Source of the DNA: JAUIAS01 sp030425395
GTDB taxonomy: Bacteria; Pseudomonadota; Alphaproteobacteria; Rhodobacterales; Rhodobacteraceae
Direction: 5' to 3'
Length of the DNA: 64,000 nt
Assembly (NCBI GenBank): GCA_043553855.1
Contig: CP121336.1
Location: 3,844,001-3,908,000 of the forward strand
Shown here: positions 8,128 to 16,479 of the stretch, one piece after another
Position numbering within the stretch: the first letter of the stretch is position 1
How the letters are laid out: every line of letters starts with the position of its first letter
Translations under genes and position numbers: made by a program
Notes under the pieces: model-generated
What the model saw: the letters and a program-made list of their open reading frames with translations, nothing else
The model's database searches: none
What the model was told of the DNA's origin: nothing

Positions 8128-9180
8128 TCAGATTGGCAAAATCACTGTAAAAACAGATCCTTCTCCGACGTTGCTTGCGATTTTCAGTCGGCCACGGTGG
8201 CGGTTTACAATATGTTTGACGATGGCCAGCCCAAGGCCCGTGCCCCCCAATTCCCGGCTTCTATGACTGTCGACCCGATAGAATCGCTCGGTCAGGCGCG
8301 GCAGGTGAACCGGGTCGATTCCCGGTCCGTCATCGGCCACGGACAGATGCACCGCCGGACGTCGCAGCGCCTGATCATGATCCGACTGTGCAAGACGGAT
8401 TGAAACAGTCCCGCCTTCGCGGCCATACTTGATCGCGTTTTCGATCAGGTTGGTCAGCACCTGCCGGATCTGATCGCCATCACCGGTAATTTCAACCGGG
8501 TCCGCAGGCGGTTGCCAGTCGAGGGTAACCACCCGCTTTGCGGCCACCGGTCCCAATCCGCGCAGCGTGGACTCGATCGCGCCACACAGATCGACACGAC
8601 CGCTTGGGCGCACACGACCATCACGTTCCAACCGGCTCAGAGACAAAAGATCCCCGATCAGTCGGTTCATGCGCCCGGCTTCGGCCTGCATGATGGCAAG
8701 AAACCGGTCGCGGGCGGCGGCGTCGTCGCGCGCCGGGCCACGCAGGGTTTCGATAAAGCCGGTCAATGCCGTCAGGGGCGTGCGCAATTCGTGGCTGACA
8801 TTTGCCACGAAATCACGGCGCATCTGCCCGGCAGTGGCGAGATCGGTAACATCGCGGAACACGACCATGACCGCGCCTCGTGACGCGGCACCAGCCTCCA
8901 TGACATAGCGGCAGGTGACTTCAAAACGCGTATCCTGTGCACCCGCCGTGCCTTGGTAGGTGGTCACCTGTGGCTGTTGCCCGCTCAGGCACGTTTCGAT
9001 CGCCGAAACCAATTGGGGCTGGCGCAGGATGGTGGCGAAATGGCGGGTGTCAATGCCCTTGCCCAGAAGGTCGCGCGCCTCTGAGTTTGTCGCCAGGATG
9101 TGCTTGGATGGGCCAACCAACAGCGCGGGCAGCGGCACCCCCTCAAGTAAACCCGCCTGCCCTGCATGTCCGTTTGTCAT
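8128..9180 (-). CDS. phoR: phosphate regulon sensor histidine kinase PhoR, apparently soluble
   Basis: 350-residue sensor kinase and phosphatase for PhoB. Order: PAS-like domain (about 10-115), dimerisation and phospho-acceptor domain with H130 in NVSHELRTPL, then an HATPase domain with N-box LTNLIENAIKYG and glycine boxes DDGPGID and GGTGLGLAI. No hydrophobic segment long enough to span a membrane is visible, unlike the usual PhoR, which has N-terminal membrane helices. The gene is 3 nt after the Cys/Met enzyme gene and 159 nt before pstS. If the annotated start is right, signal input must come through cytoplasmic contacts with PstB/PhoU. Confidence 0.92.
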   Translation of the reverse strand: MTNGHAGQAGLLEGVPLPALLVGPSKHILATNSEARDLLGKGIDTRHFATILRQPQLVSAIETCLSGQQPQVTTYQGTAGAQDTRFEVTCRYVMEAGAASRGAVMVVFRDVTDLATAGQMRRDFVANVSHELRTPLTALTGFIETLRGPARDDAAARDRFLAIMQAEAGRMNRLIGDLLSLSRLERDGRVRPSGRVDLCGAIESTLRGLGPVAAKRVVTLDWQPPADPVEITGDGDQIRQVLTNLIENAIKYGREGGTVSIRLAQSDHDQALRRPAVHLSVADDGPGIDPVHLPRLTERFYRVDSHRSRELGGTGLGLAIVKHIVNRHRGRLKIASNVGEGSVFTVILPI

Positions 9181-9183
9181 GGC

Positions 9184-10386
9184 TTAGCCTACCGCACCGC
9201 GTGACGCCATCGCCTCGGCGACCGCCGTGGTGAAAACTGCCAGCAGCGCGTCCGGGTCTTCAAGGCCCACCGAGACCCGGAAGAACCCTTCGGACATGCC
9301 CAGTTCGGCGCGGCGTTCGGCGCTCAGGGCGCGGTGCGACGAGGAAGCGGGATGCGACAGGGTGGTGCCCACATCTCCGAGCGTCGGCGCAAAGCTCAGC
9401 CCCTCGGCGGCGCGTGTAAAGGCGTTGGCGCAGGCGCGCCCGCCGTCCAGCTCAAAGCTGACCATGTTGCAGCCCTGCCCGCCCAGAAGCGCCACTGCAC
9501 GGTCGCGGTCGGGATGATCGGCGCGCGTGGGATACAGCACCCGGCGGACCCCCGGCAGCGTCGCAAGATGGTCGGCCAGCCGCGCGGCGGTGGCTTGGGT
9601 CCGGTCAAAACGCAGATCGAAGGACAACATGCCCCGTTCAGCCAGCCAGCAATCAAACGGGCTGGCGGTCAGGCCGGTGGTCACCGCAAAAACATAAAGC
9701 CGCTGGGCAAGATCGGGATCGCGGGCCGCGACATAGCCCAACATCACGTCCGAATGCCCCGCCAACAGCTTGGTCACGGAATGGATCACGATATCCGCAC
9801 CATGATCAAAGGGACGAATCGCGCGTGGTGTCGTGAACGTATTGTCCACGACCAGAAGAACACCCGCGTCGCGCGCAACCTGCGCGATGCCGTCCAGATC
9901 GGCGACCCGCAGCGTCGGGTTGGATACGACCTCGATCAGGATCATCCGGGTTTCGGGCCGGATCGCGGCGCGCACCGCTTCTGCATCACCCGGATCGACG
10001 AGGGTTGTGGATATGCCCAGACGCGGAAGATCCTCGGCCATCAGGCGCAGCGACCGGCCATAAAGCTGATTGCCACCGATCACATGATCGCCGGTCTTGC
10101 ACAGCCCAAGAAGGGCGGCGCTGACCGCGGCCATGCCCGATCCGGTGACGATGCCACCGGTGGCCCCTTCCATCCGGTCGATCCGGGCGGCGACGACCTC
10201 GGCGTTGGGGTGGCCTTCGCGCGAATAGGTAAATCCCTTTGTGCGCCCTTCGTATTGATCGTCCAGCGCATCGGGCGTGTCCGAGGCATAGACCACCGAT
10301 GGCGACAACGGCGTGACAACCGGGCGGCTGGCGCTTTGGGGCAAGGGATCAGGCCGCACGAGCGATCCTTTTTCGTTGCGGATCAT
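9184..10386 (-). CDS. PLP-dependent Cys/Met metabolism enzyme (trans-sulfuration family)
   Basis: 400-residue fold-type I PLP enzyme of the cystathionine gamma-synthase/beta-lyase/methionine gamma-lyase group. Lys206 in SVTKLLAGHSD is the expected Schiff-base lysine and D181 (VDNTF) the pyridine-nitrogen partner; YSREGHPN near 54-61 is the usual substrate/cofactor segment. Which reaction it performs (cystathionine cleavage, sulfhydrylation or lyase) cannot be told from sequence alone. The start overlaps the stop of the upstream isomerase gene by 4 nt, and phoR follows after 3 nt, so these genes are likely on one transcript. Confidence 0.9.
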   Translation of the reverse strand: MIRNEKGSLVRPDPLPQSASRPVVTPLSPSVVYASDTPDALDDQYEGRTKGFTYSREGHPNAEVVAARIDRMEGATGGIVTGSGMAAVSAALLGLCKTGDHVIGGNQLYGRSLRLMAEDLPRLGISTTLVDPGDAEAVRAAIRPETRMILIEVVSNPTLRVADLDGIAQVARDAGVLLVVDNTFTTPRAIRPFDHGADIVIHSVTKLLAGHSDVMLGYVAARDPDLAQRLYVFAVTTGLTASPFDCWLAERGMLSFDLRFDRTQATAARLADHLATLPGVRRVLYPTRADHPDRDRAVALLGGQGCNMVSFELDGGRACANAFTRAAEGLSFAPTLGDVGTTLSHPASSSHRALSAERRAELGMSEGFFRVSVGLEDPDALLAVFTTAVAEAMASRGAVG

Positions 10387-10706
10387 TCCAAAGTCTCCGT
10401 CAGGTAATGCCCACCGCTAAACCCCAGATCGAGCGAGAACGCGCAGGGGCGTGGCAGGTGGCCGCGCAGAAAGTCCGCAATATCATCGCGCAACGCCTCC
10501 ATGAAGGCTGCATCGCGATGCGCCTTGGGCAACAGCGAAAGTTCCGCAATCAGGTGGGTGTGATGGCTGACAGGCGCAGGATACGCGCGCCCCTTGCAGG
10601 CCCCCGATCCGGCATCGTGGCGTTGAATGATCGCCTCGACACCGCGCAGCATGGCGGCCGCGTCGATGTCCAGATCGGCGGAATATTTCAGATCAAGATG
10701 CGGCAT
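10383..10706 (-). CDS. 5-carboxymethyl-2-hydroxymuconate isomerase-like protein
   Basis: 107-residue protein of the CHMI (HpcD) branch of the tautomerase superfamily. It begins MPHLDLKYSADL, so removal of the initiator methionine would expose the catalytic N-terminal proline. The enzyme isomerises a ring-cleavage product in homoprotocatechuate breakdown, but no other genes of that pathway are present here and the true substrate may differ. It lies 4 nt after the carbonic anhydrase gene and overlaps the next gene by 4 nt. Confidence 0.85.
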   Translation of the reverse strand: MPHLDLKYSADLDIDAAAMLRGVEAIIQRHDAGSGACKGRAYPAPVSHHTHLIAELSLLPKAHRDAAFMEALRDDIADFLRGHLPRPCAFSLDLGFSGGHYLTETLE

Positions 10707-10710
10707 CGGT

Positions 10711-11232
10711 TCAGACTTCCTTCAGGCCGTCACGGAACTTGCGCATGTTGTCCTGATAATGCAGCGTGCCCAACCGCATGCGCTGGGCGGCCTTGTCGTC
10801 GATCTGGCGCACCACTTTGCCCGGTGCCCCCATAACCAGAGAATTGTCGGGGATTTCCTTGTTTTCAGGGATCAGCGCACCGGCTCCGATCAGGCAGTTC
10901 TTGCCGATTTTTGCCCCGTTCAGCACCGTGGCCCCCATGCCGATCAGGGAATTGTCTCCGATCGTGCAGCCATGCAGCATCACCTTGTGACCGATGGTGC
11001 AGTCCGCCCCGATCGTCAGAGGAAAGCCCATATCAACATGCATGACGCAGTTTTCCTGCACGTTCGATCCGCGACCAATACGGATTTCTTCGTGATCTGC
11101 GCGGATCGTTGTCCCGAACCACACGCTTGAGCCTTCTTCCATCACCACTTTGCCGATCAGATTGGCATCGGGAGCCACCCATGTATCTGGGTGCATGTCG
11201 GGGGCGTTTCCGTCCAAAGCGTAAATGGTCAT
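10711..11232 (-). CDS. gamma-class carbonic anhydrase-like protein
   Basis: 173-residue left-handed parallel beta-helix protein with hexapeptide repeats (for example IGADCTIGHKVMLHGCTIGD). Histidines in CVMHVDMGF and GHKVMLHGC are at the expected zinc-ligand positions of the gamma carbonic anhydrase/PaaY family. Its ATG overlaps the gmk stop as ATGA, implying translational coupling. The start at 11232 is chosen because the family begins with a short MTIYALDGN-type strand and upstream in-frame sequence lies within gmk. Confidence 0.92.
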   Translation of the reverse strand: MTIYALDGNAPDMHPDTWVAPDANLIGKVVMEEGSSVWFGTTIRADHEEIRIGRGSNVQENCVMHVDMGFPLTIGADCTIGHKVMLHGCTIGDNSLIGMGATVLNGAKIGKNCLIGAGALIPENKEIPDNSLVMGAPGKVVRQIDDKAAQRMRLGTLHYQDNMRKFRDGLKEV

Positions 11233-11870
11233 TGCATATCCTCGAATTCCGATTGCAGGGTTTTGACATGGGCGTTCAGCCCCGGTTGTTGCAGCCGCCG
11301 CATCCGCGCGGCTTCGACGATGGTCTTGAGCTTGGCATCGGTGGCGTCCAGATCGTCGTTGACCAGAACATAATCGTATTCGGCCCAATGGCTGATTTCA
11401 TCCCAGCTCTTGCGCATCCTTCCTGCGATCACTTCTTCGCTGTCCTGACCGCGCGTCACAAGGCGGCGGTGCAATTCACGGATCGACGGCGGCAGAATAA
11501 AGATCGAAAGGGTATGCGGGCCCAACGCGGAATTCTGGATTTGCTGTGCCCCCTGCCAATCAATGTCAAAGAGAACATCGCGCCCCGCTTCGATGGCCTC
11601 CTGAACCGGGCCGCGCGGCGAGCCATAGTAATTGCCGAACACCCGCGCATGTTCCAGCATGTCCCCGTTGGCCACGTCACGCTTGAATTGTTCTTCGCTC
11701 AGAAAATGATATTCGCGCCCGTCCAGTTCGCCTTCGCGGGGCGCGCGCGTGGTGGCGGAAACCGAGAAATTCAGCGACCTGTCCCAATCCCGCAAACGGC
11801 CCGTCAAAGTGGATTTCCCCGCCCCCGAGGGCGAACTGAGAATGATGAGAAGGCCGCGCCGGACGGTCAT
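11229..11870 (-). CDS. gmk: guanylate kinase
   Basis: 213-residue cytoplasmic nucleotide kinase converting GMP and ATP to GDP and ADP. P-loop SSPSGAGKST at about 12-21, GMP-binding segment SVSATTRAPREGE, and the lid region with GREYHFLSEEQF are present; the length is normal. It follows yicC by 90 nt, the same neighbour order as in many proteobacteria, and overlaps the carbonic anhydrase start by 4 nt. Confidence 0.98.
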   Translation of the reverse strand: MTVRRGLLIILSSPSGAGKSTLTGRLRDWDRSLNFSVSATTRAPREGELDGREYHFLSEEQFKRDVANGDMLEHARVFGNYYGSPRGPVQEAIEAGRDVLFDIDWQGAQQIQNSALGPHTLSIFILPPSIRELHRRLVTRGQDSEEVIAGRMRKSWDEISHWAEYDYVLVNDDLDATDAKLKTIVEAARMRRLQQPGLNAHVKTLQSEFEDMQ

Positions 11871-11960
11871 GCCGAAATCTCCTGCTGGTGGTGTTCAGAC
11901 CCCCCCGATACGCTCCGTGCGCCTGCGCGCCAAGTGTTACCGTGCGTTTTGGGCCGGGGA

Positions 11961-12854
11961 TCATTCAACATTCTGCACCTGTTCACGCATCTGGTCGATG
12001 ACCGCTTTCAGGTCCAGCCCCACGGTTGTCAGCGCGCTGGATTGCGCCTTGGAACACAGGGTGTTGGCCTCGCGGTTGAATTCCTGCATCAGGAAATCGA
12101 GCTTGCGTCCCACGGCCCCCTTGCCGTCAAGCAACGCGCGGGCCGCCCCGACATGGGCGCGCAGGCGATCCAGCTCTTCGGTCACGTCGGATTTCACCGC
12201 CATCATCGCCAGTTCCTGCGCAACGCGCTGGGGATCGGCGTCAATTCCGGCCTCGGCAACTCTGGCCAGCGCAGTGTTCAGGGCCGCGGCGGCGGCAGGG
12301 CGTCGGGCCTCGGCGGCGGCGTCGGCCGCGCCGGTCAGGGTTTCGATGCGGTCAAGCTGGGCGCGCAGCACCCCATCAAGCGCCTGACCTTCCTGTGCGC
12401 GCATTTCGAGAAATGCGGCAATCACCGTCTCTACATCGGCCAGCAGAGCCGCGCACAATGGGCCGGTATCCTCTTGCGCATCGCCCCCCTGCTCCAGCAC
12501 CCCACGCAGAGACAGGATATCGGCGGCACTGGTGGTTCCCAACGGCACACCCGCCCCCTGCGCCCGCGCCTGCACCACCCCCATCGCATCCAGAACCGAG
12601 GTCAGAACCGTTTCGTTCACCCGCAACTGACCGGCGCTTTCTTCGCGACTGAGTTTGAGCGACAGGTTCACGTTGCCACGCGCAACGGCACCGGACAGGC
12701 GCGCGCGCAGTCCCGCCTCAAGCCCATCAATCCAATCGGGCACGCGCAGCCGGATATCCAGCCCCTTGCCATTCACGGATCGAAGCTCCCATGCCCATGT
12801 AAAGGCCTCGTGGCTGCCCTTTGAGGCTGCAAATCCGGTCATGGAGTGGATCAT
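11961..12854 (-). CDS. yicC: YicC family endoribonuclease
   Basis: 297-residue YicC/YloC family protein. The characteristic start MIHSMTGFA and the C-terminal DUF1732-type region (KLDFLMQEFNREANTLCSKAQ core) are visible. YicC is now regarded as an endoribonuclease acting on small RNAs in Escherichia coli; the function in this organism is inferred. The start at 12854 is fixed by the universal MIHSMTGF N-terminus. It sits directly upstream of gmk, a conserved pair. Confidence 0.95.
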   Translation of the reverse strand: MIHSMTGFAASKGSHEAFTWAWELRSVNGKGLDIRLRVPDWIDGLEAGLRARLSGAVARGNVNLSLKLSREESAGQLRVNETVLTSVLDAMGVVQARAQGAGVPLGTTSAADILSLRGVLEQGGDAQEDTGPLCAALLADVETVIAAFLEMRAQEGQALDGVLRAQLDRIETLTGAADAAAEARRPAAAAALNTALARVAEAGIDADPQRVAQELAMMAVKSDVTEELDRLRAHVGAARALLDGKGAVGRKLDFLMQEFNREANTLCSKAQSSALTTVGLDLKAVIDQMREQVQNVE

Positions 12855-13159
12855 TGGAAGGGTCCCCTGCTGTTTCGGGCGGCAGCTAATGCGATCCGGG
12901 CTGCGGGGCAAGGGCCGCGCGCGATTAACCATCTGTTTCAAAAACGCTCTGAACGGCGCGGCACCCATGGCAAACTGCACCACAGCGTTAACCTTTGGGT
13001 AATTATTATGGACATAGCCTTACCAAAACGGGGCCGCGTTCCGCAGTGACGATCCACAGTGTGAGGATGACAGGCACCATGTGCACCGATGGAACACCTC
13101 TTGGCCAGGACCCCCGACGCCATGCCCGCGTTCCATATGAGACAGGACGGATCATCGCC

Positions 13160-13819
13160 ATGAGCCGCTTCAGACAGGACAAACGCGCCCCCGCGCTGCG
13201 TCTTCTGGATGCCTATTGGACCGACCTGCGGGCGCAGGCGGGCGGCGACGTGCCGACCCGATCCGCTCTTGATCCGCGCGGGCTTGAAACCGTGCTGGAT
13301 CGCATCTTTATCCTCGAGCGGATCGCACCGGGTTTCGCCCGGATCCGCCTGTCCGGTATGCGGTTGAACCTGCTGACCGGAATGGAGGTGCGCGGCCTGC
13401 CCTTTTCGGCGCTGTTCACGCCAGCGGCGCGGCAAACACTCGCGCCGCTGGTCACGCGGCTGTTTTCCGATCCGGCACGAATCGAAATGACCATCGAGGC
13501 CGAAACCGGACCGGGGCGTCCGGGTTTTGACGGGCAAGTCCTGTTGCTGCCATTGCGCGACAATCGCGGGCTGATCAGCCGCGCGGTGGGAGCTTATGCC
13601 GATACGGGTGCAGATCCGGGGCGCACGCCGCGCCGTTTCGCGATTTCGTCAGACACGGCGCGCTGCTTTGATATCGCCGGGACATGGCCCGCAGATGACC
13701 GCGCCGATCGGGCCAATGATACCGGACCGGACCACCGTGCCTTTGCAGAAGAGGCCGAACCGCTTTTGCGGCCCGGCCCCCGATTACGTGTGGTGCATCC
13801 TCGAAAGGACGACGCCTGA
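13160..13819 (+). CDS. PAS_5-type PAS domain protein
   Basis: About 219 residues. The N-terminal half (about 15-140) matches the PAS_5 family that is common in Rhodobacterales and other alphaproteobacteria: LRLLDAYWTDLRA, then LDRIFILERIAPGFARIRLSGM and a GMEVRGLPFSALF segment. No output domain is visible and the C-terminal 60 residues are low in recognisable features. The start at 13160 precedes the conserved region; an in-frame ATG at 13067 exists but has no correctly spaced ribosome-binding site. The stop is 3 nt from that of the convergent DAHP synthase gene, leaving no room for separate terminators. Confidence 0.8.
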   Translation: MSRFRQDKRAPALRLLDAYWTDLRAQAGGDVPTRSALDPRGLETVLDRIFILERIAPGFARIRLSGMRLNLLTGMEVRGLPFSALFTPAARQTLAPLVTRLFSDPARIEMTIEAETGPGRPGFDGQVLLLPLRDNRGLISRAVGAYADTGADPGRTPRRFAISSDTARCFDIAGTWPADDRADRANDTGPDHRAFAEEAEPLLRPGPRLRVVHPRKDDA

Positions 13820-13822
13820 TCG

Positions 13823-15193
13823 TCAGCCCGCGTCGCGCGCGGCTTCCTTGCGGTGCCGGTCAGACAGTTCCTCGGCCACGAGAAACGCCAGTTCAAGAGA
13901 CTGGCTCGCGTTCAGACGCGGATCGCAGGCGGTGTGATAGCGATCGCTCAGATCCTCATCGGACACGGCATAGATACCGCCGGTGCATTCGGTCACATCC
14001 TGGCCTGTCATCTCGAAATGCACTCCGCCGGGCACGGTGCCTTCGGCGGCGTGCACGCCAAAGAAATCGCGCACTTCGCGCAGCACGGAATCAAACGGAC
14101 GGGTTTTGAACCCCGACGACGATTTGATCGTGTTGCCGTGCATCGGATCACAAACCCAGGTCACATTCGCGCCCTCTTCCTGAACCGTGCGGATCAGACG
14201 GGGCAGATGTTCGCCGACATTGCCCGCACCGAACCGAGCAATCAGCGTCAGCTTGCCCTCTTCATTTTCGGGGTTCAGTTTCGCCATCAACGCCTTGAGA
14301 TCGTCGCTGGTCATTGACGGACCGCATTTGAGCCCGATCGGGTTCAGCACACCGGAACAGAATTCCACATGCGCGCCATCGGGCTGACGAGTGCGATCGC
14401 CAATCCAGATCATGTGACCCGAGCCAGCCAGCCAGTCGCCTGAGGTGGAATCCAGCCGGGTCAGCGCCTCTTCGTATTCGAGAAGAAGGCCCTCGTGGCT
14501 GGTATAGAATTCCACCGCCTGCAAGGTATGCGCCGTATCGCGGGTCACGCCCGCCGCCCGCATGAAGCCCAGCGTATCAGATATCCGCTCGGCCATTTCG
14601 CGATACCGGTCGGCCTTGTCCCCTTCGATAAAGCCCAGCGTCCAGCGGTGCACCTGATCCACATTGGCATATCCACCGGTGGAAAAGGCGCGCAACAGAT
14701 TAAGCGTCGCGGCGGCCTGTGTATAGGCCTGCAGCATCTTTTGCGGATCGGGAATCCGCGCCTCGGGGGTGAATGCCAGTTCGTTGATGATATCACCGCG
14801 ATAGCTTGGCAATTCCTGCCCGTCGATCACTTCGGTCGGGGCGCTGCGCGGTTTGGCGAACTGTCCGGCCATGCGCCCGACCTTGATCACCGGAACCTTG
14901 GCACCAAAGGTCAGAACCATCGCCATCTGCAACATCACCTTGAAGGTGTCACGAATGCCGTCGGCGCTGAATTGTTCAAAACTCTCGGCGCAATCGCCCC
15001 CCTGCAAGAGAAACGCCTCACCACGGGCGGCCTGACCCAGATGTGCCTTGAGCCGCCGCGCCTCTCCGGCAAACACCAAGGGGGGATACTTCGACAGCCG
15101 GGCCTCGACCGCATGAAGCGCCTCGGGATCGGTATAGTCCGGCATCTGCACGCGCGGTTTTGCGCGCCATCCGGATTTTTGCCACTGGGTCAT
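13823..15193 (-). CDS. class II 3-deoxy-7-phosphoheptulonate synthase
   Basis: 456-residue plant-type (class II) DAHP synthase, the first enzyme of the shikimate pathway, joining phosphoenolpyruvate and erythrose 4-phosphate. Metal-site cysteine C68 in QGGDCAESF, the PEP-binding segment GLKCGPSM and the metal-site histidine in CDPMHGNT are present. Length is normal. The gene stands alone on the minus strand, with about 150 bp to the divergent GlxA-type regulator. Confidence 0.97.
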   Translation of the reverse strand: MTQWQKSGWRAKPRVQMPDYTDPEALHAVEARLSKYPPLVFAGEARRLKAHLGQAARGEAFLLQGGDCAESFEQFSADGIRDTFKVMLQMAMVLTFGAKVPVIKVGRMAGQFAKPRSAPTEVIDGQELPSYRGDIINELAFTPEARIPDPQKMLQAYTQAAATLNLLRAFSTGGYANVDQVHRWTLGFIEGDKADRYREMAERISDTLGFMRAAGVTRDTAHTLQAVEFYTSHEGLLLEYEEALTRLDSTSGDWLAGSGHMIWIGDRTRQPDGAHVEFCSGVLNPIGLKCGPSMTSDDLKALMAKLNPENEEGKLTLIARFGAGNVGEHLPRLIRTVQEEGANVTWVCDPMHGNTIKSSSGFKTRPFDSVLREVRDFFGVHAAEGTVPGGVHFEMTGQDVTECTGGIYAVSDEDLSDRYHTACDPRLNASQSLELAFLVAEELSDRHRKEAARDAG

Positions 15194-15344
15194 TCTCTGT
15201 CTCCGTGCTATCTCGGACGCCCCATATACAAAAGGGACGCCGATAACACCATATCACAATTGCCATCTCTTGACGGCACCATTCCCGGAACGCATGGTCA
15301 ACCAAGTGTCGCCCACGACCCATACCTACCTGAACGAAAGCCGT

Positions 15345-16352
15345 CTGATGCAATCCAAACGACGCATTGTCGATACTGTCGCCCCTTCCCCCAAGACGCG
15401 TCGCTTTGTCTTCGTGCTTCTGGATAATTTTACGCTGTTGTCCTTTTCCTCCGCGATGGAAGCCCTGCGTATCGCCAACCGGATGTCGGGCAAGACGCTT
15501 TACGAATGGCGCCTGATCGGAGAAGGCGGCGGGCACGTCAGCTGTTCGGCGGGAACCGAGTTCCGCCTCGAAGGCGATCTCGAAGAATTGAATCGCGAAG
15601 ATTTCGTCATGATCTGCGGCGGAATCGATGTGCAGAAAGCTACCACGAAACGGCTGCTCAACTGGGTGCGCCGCGAAGCCCGGCGCGGGCTCATGATGGG
15701 TGGTCTCTGCACCGCCGGATACACGCTGGCGCGGGCCGGGCTGCTGGACGGAAAACGCGCAACGATCCACTGGGAAAACCAGGACAGCTTTGCCGAGGAA
15801 TTCGAAGAAGTCACCCTGACCAAATCCGTCTTTGTCGTTGACGGCACCCGGATCACCACCGCGGGCGGGACGTCGTCCATCGACCTGATGCTGAAGCTGA
15901 TTGCCGACCAGCATGGCGAAGACCTCGCCAACGCGGTGGCCGATCAGTTGATCTATTCGTCGATCCGCACCGATCAGGACACCCAGCGCCTGTCGGTTCC
16001 CACCCGCATCGGCGTGCGTCACCCAAAGCTCAGCCAGGTCATACAGACCATGGAGCAGAACATCGAAGAACCGATCAGCCCGGCCAACCTCGCCAAATAC
16101 GTGGGCATGTCCACACGCCAGCTCGAACGCCTGTTCCGGCGCTATCTGAACCGGTCGCCAAAACGCTACTACATGGAATTGCGTCTGCAAAAGGCCCGCA
16201 ACCTGCTGATGCAGACAGACATGAGCGTGATCAACGTCGCTCTGGCCTGTGGATTTGCCTCGCCGTCGCATTTCTCGAAATGCTACCGGGCGCATTACGA
16301 CACGACCCCCTACCGCGAACGCGGCAGCCACGCCTCGCGCCTGTCCATCTGA
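15345..16352 (+). CDS. GlxA family transcriptional regulator (DJ-1/PfpI + AraC domains)
   Basis: 335-residue regulator. The N-terminal DJ-1/PfpI-like sensor domain (about 18-190) starts with RFVFVLLDNFTLLSFSSAME and has MMGGLCTAGYTLARAG at the usual nucleophile-elbow position. The C-terminal AraC helix-turn-helix pair (about 230-320) has ISPANLAKYVGMSTRQLERL and VALACGFASPSHFSKCYR. It resembles GbdR-type regulators of glycine betaine and carnitine metabolism. The start at 15345 gives an N-terminus of the same length as GbdR; ATG at 15294 and TTG at 15270 are alternatives. The target is not evident from the neighbours. Confidence 0.9.
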   Translation: MMQSKRRIVDTVAPSPKTRRFVFVLLDNFTLLSFSSAMEALRIANRMSGKTLYEWRLIGEGGGHVSCSAGTEFRLEGDLEELNREDFVMICGGIDVQKATTKRLLNWVRREARRGLMMGGLCTAGYTLARAGLLDGKRATIHWENQDSFAEEFEEVTLTKSVFVVDGTRITTAGGTSSIDLMLKLIADQHGEDLANAVADQLIYSSIRTDQDTQRLSVPTRIGVRHPKLSQVIQTMEQNIEEPISPANLAKYVGMSTRQLERLFRRYLNRSPKRYYMELRLQKARNLLMQTDMSVINVALACGFASPSHFSKCYRAHYDTTPYRERGSHASRLSI

Positions 16353-16387
16353 ACGCCGCCACCGGCAGTCAGACCAAAGGCGCGCTG

Positions 16388-16450
16388 TTTCTTTCTCGTT
16401 TCAAATACCCCCGCCGGAGGCACCCCGCGTCGCGCGCAGCGCGGCGCAAA
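16388..16450 (+). repeat. interspersed repeat, family A copy 1
   Basis: 63-bp element between two convergent genes, reading from a C/T-rich start (TTTCTTTCTCG) through CAAATACCCCCGCCGGAGGC into a GC-rich inverted-repeat tail. It matches the reverse complement of 58856-58918 at 61 of 63 positions. It is followed by further GC-rich hairpin sequence up to about 16480. Confidence 0.88.
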
Positions 16451-16479
16451 ACGCATACTTCTACGCGCGCAGCGCGTCT

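Noticed and set aside
12988..13002. Possible CtrA site TTAA-N7-GTAA upstream of the PAS protein gene
   Set aside because: The second half-site is degenerate and there is no supporting promoter context.
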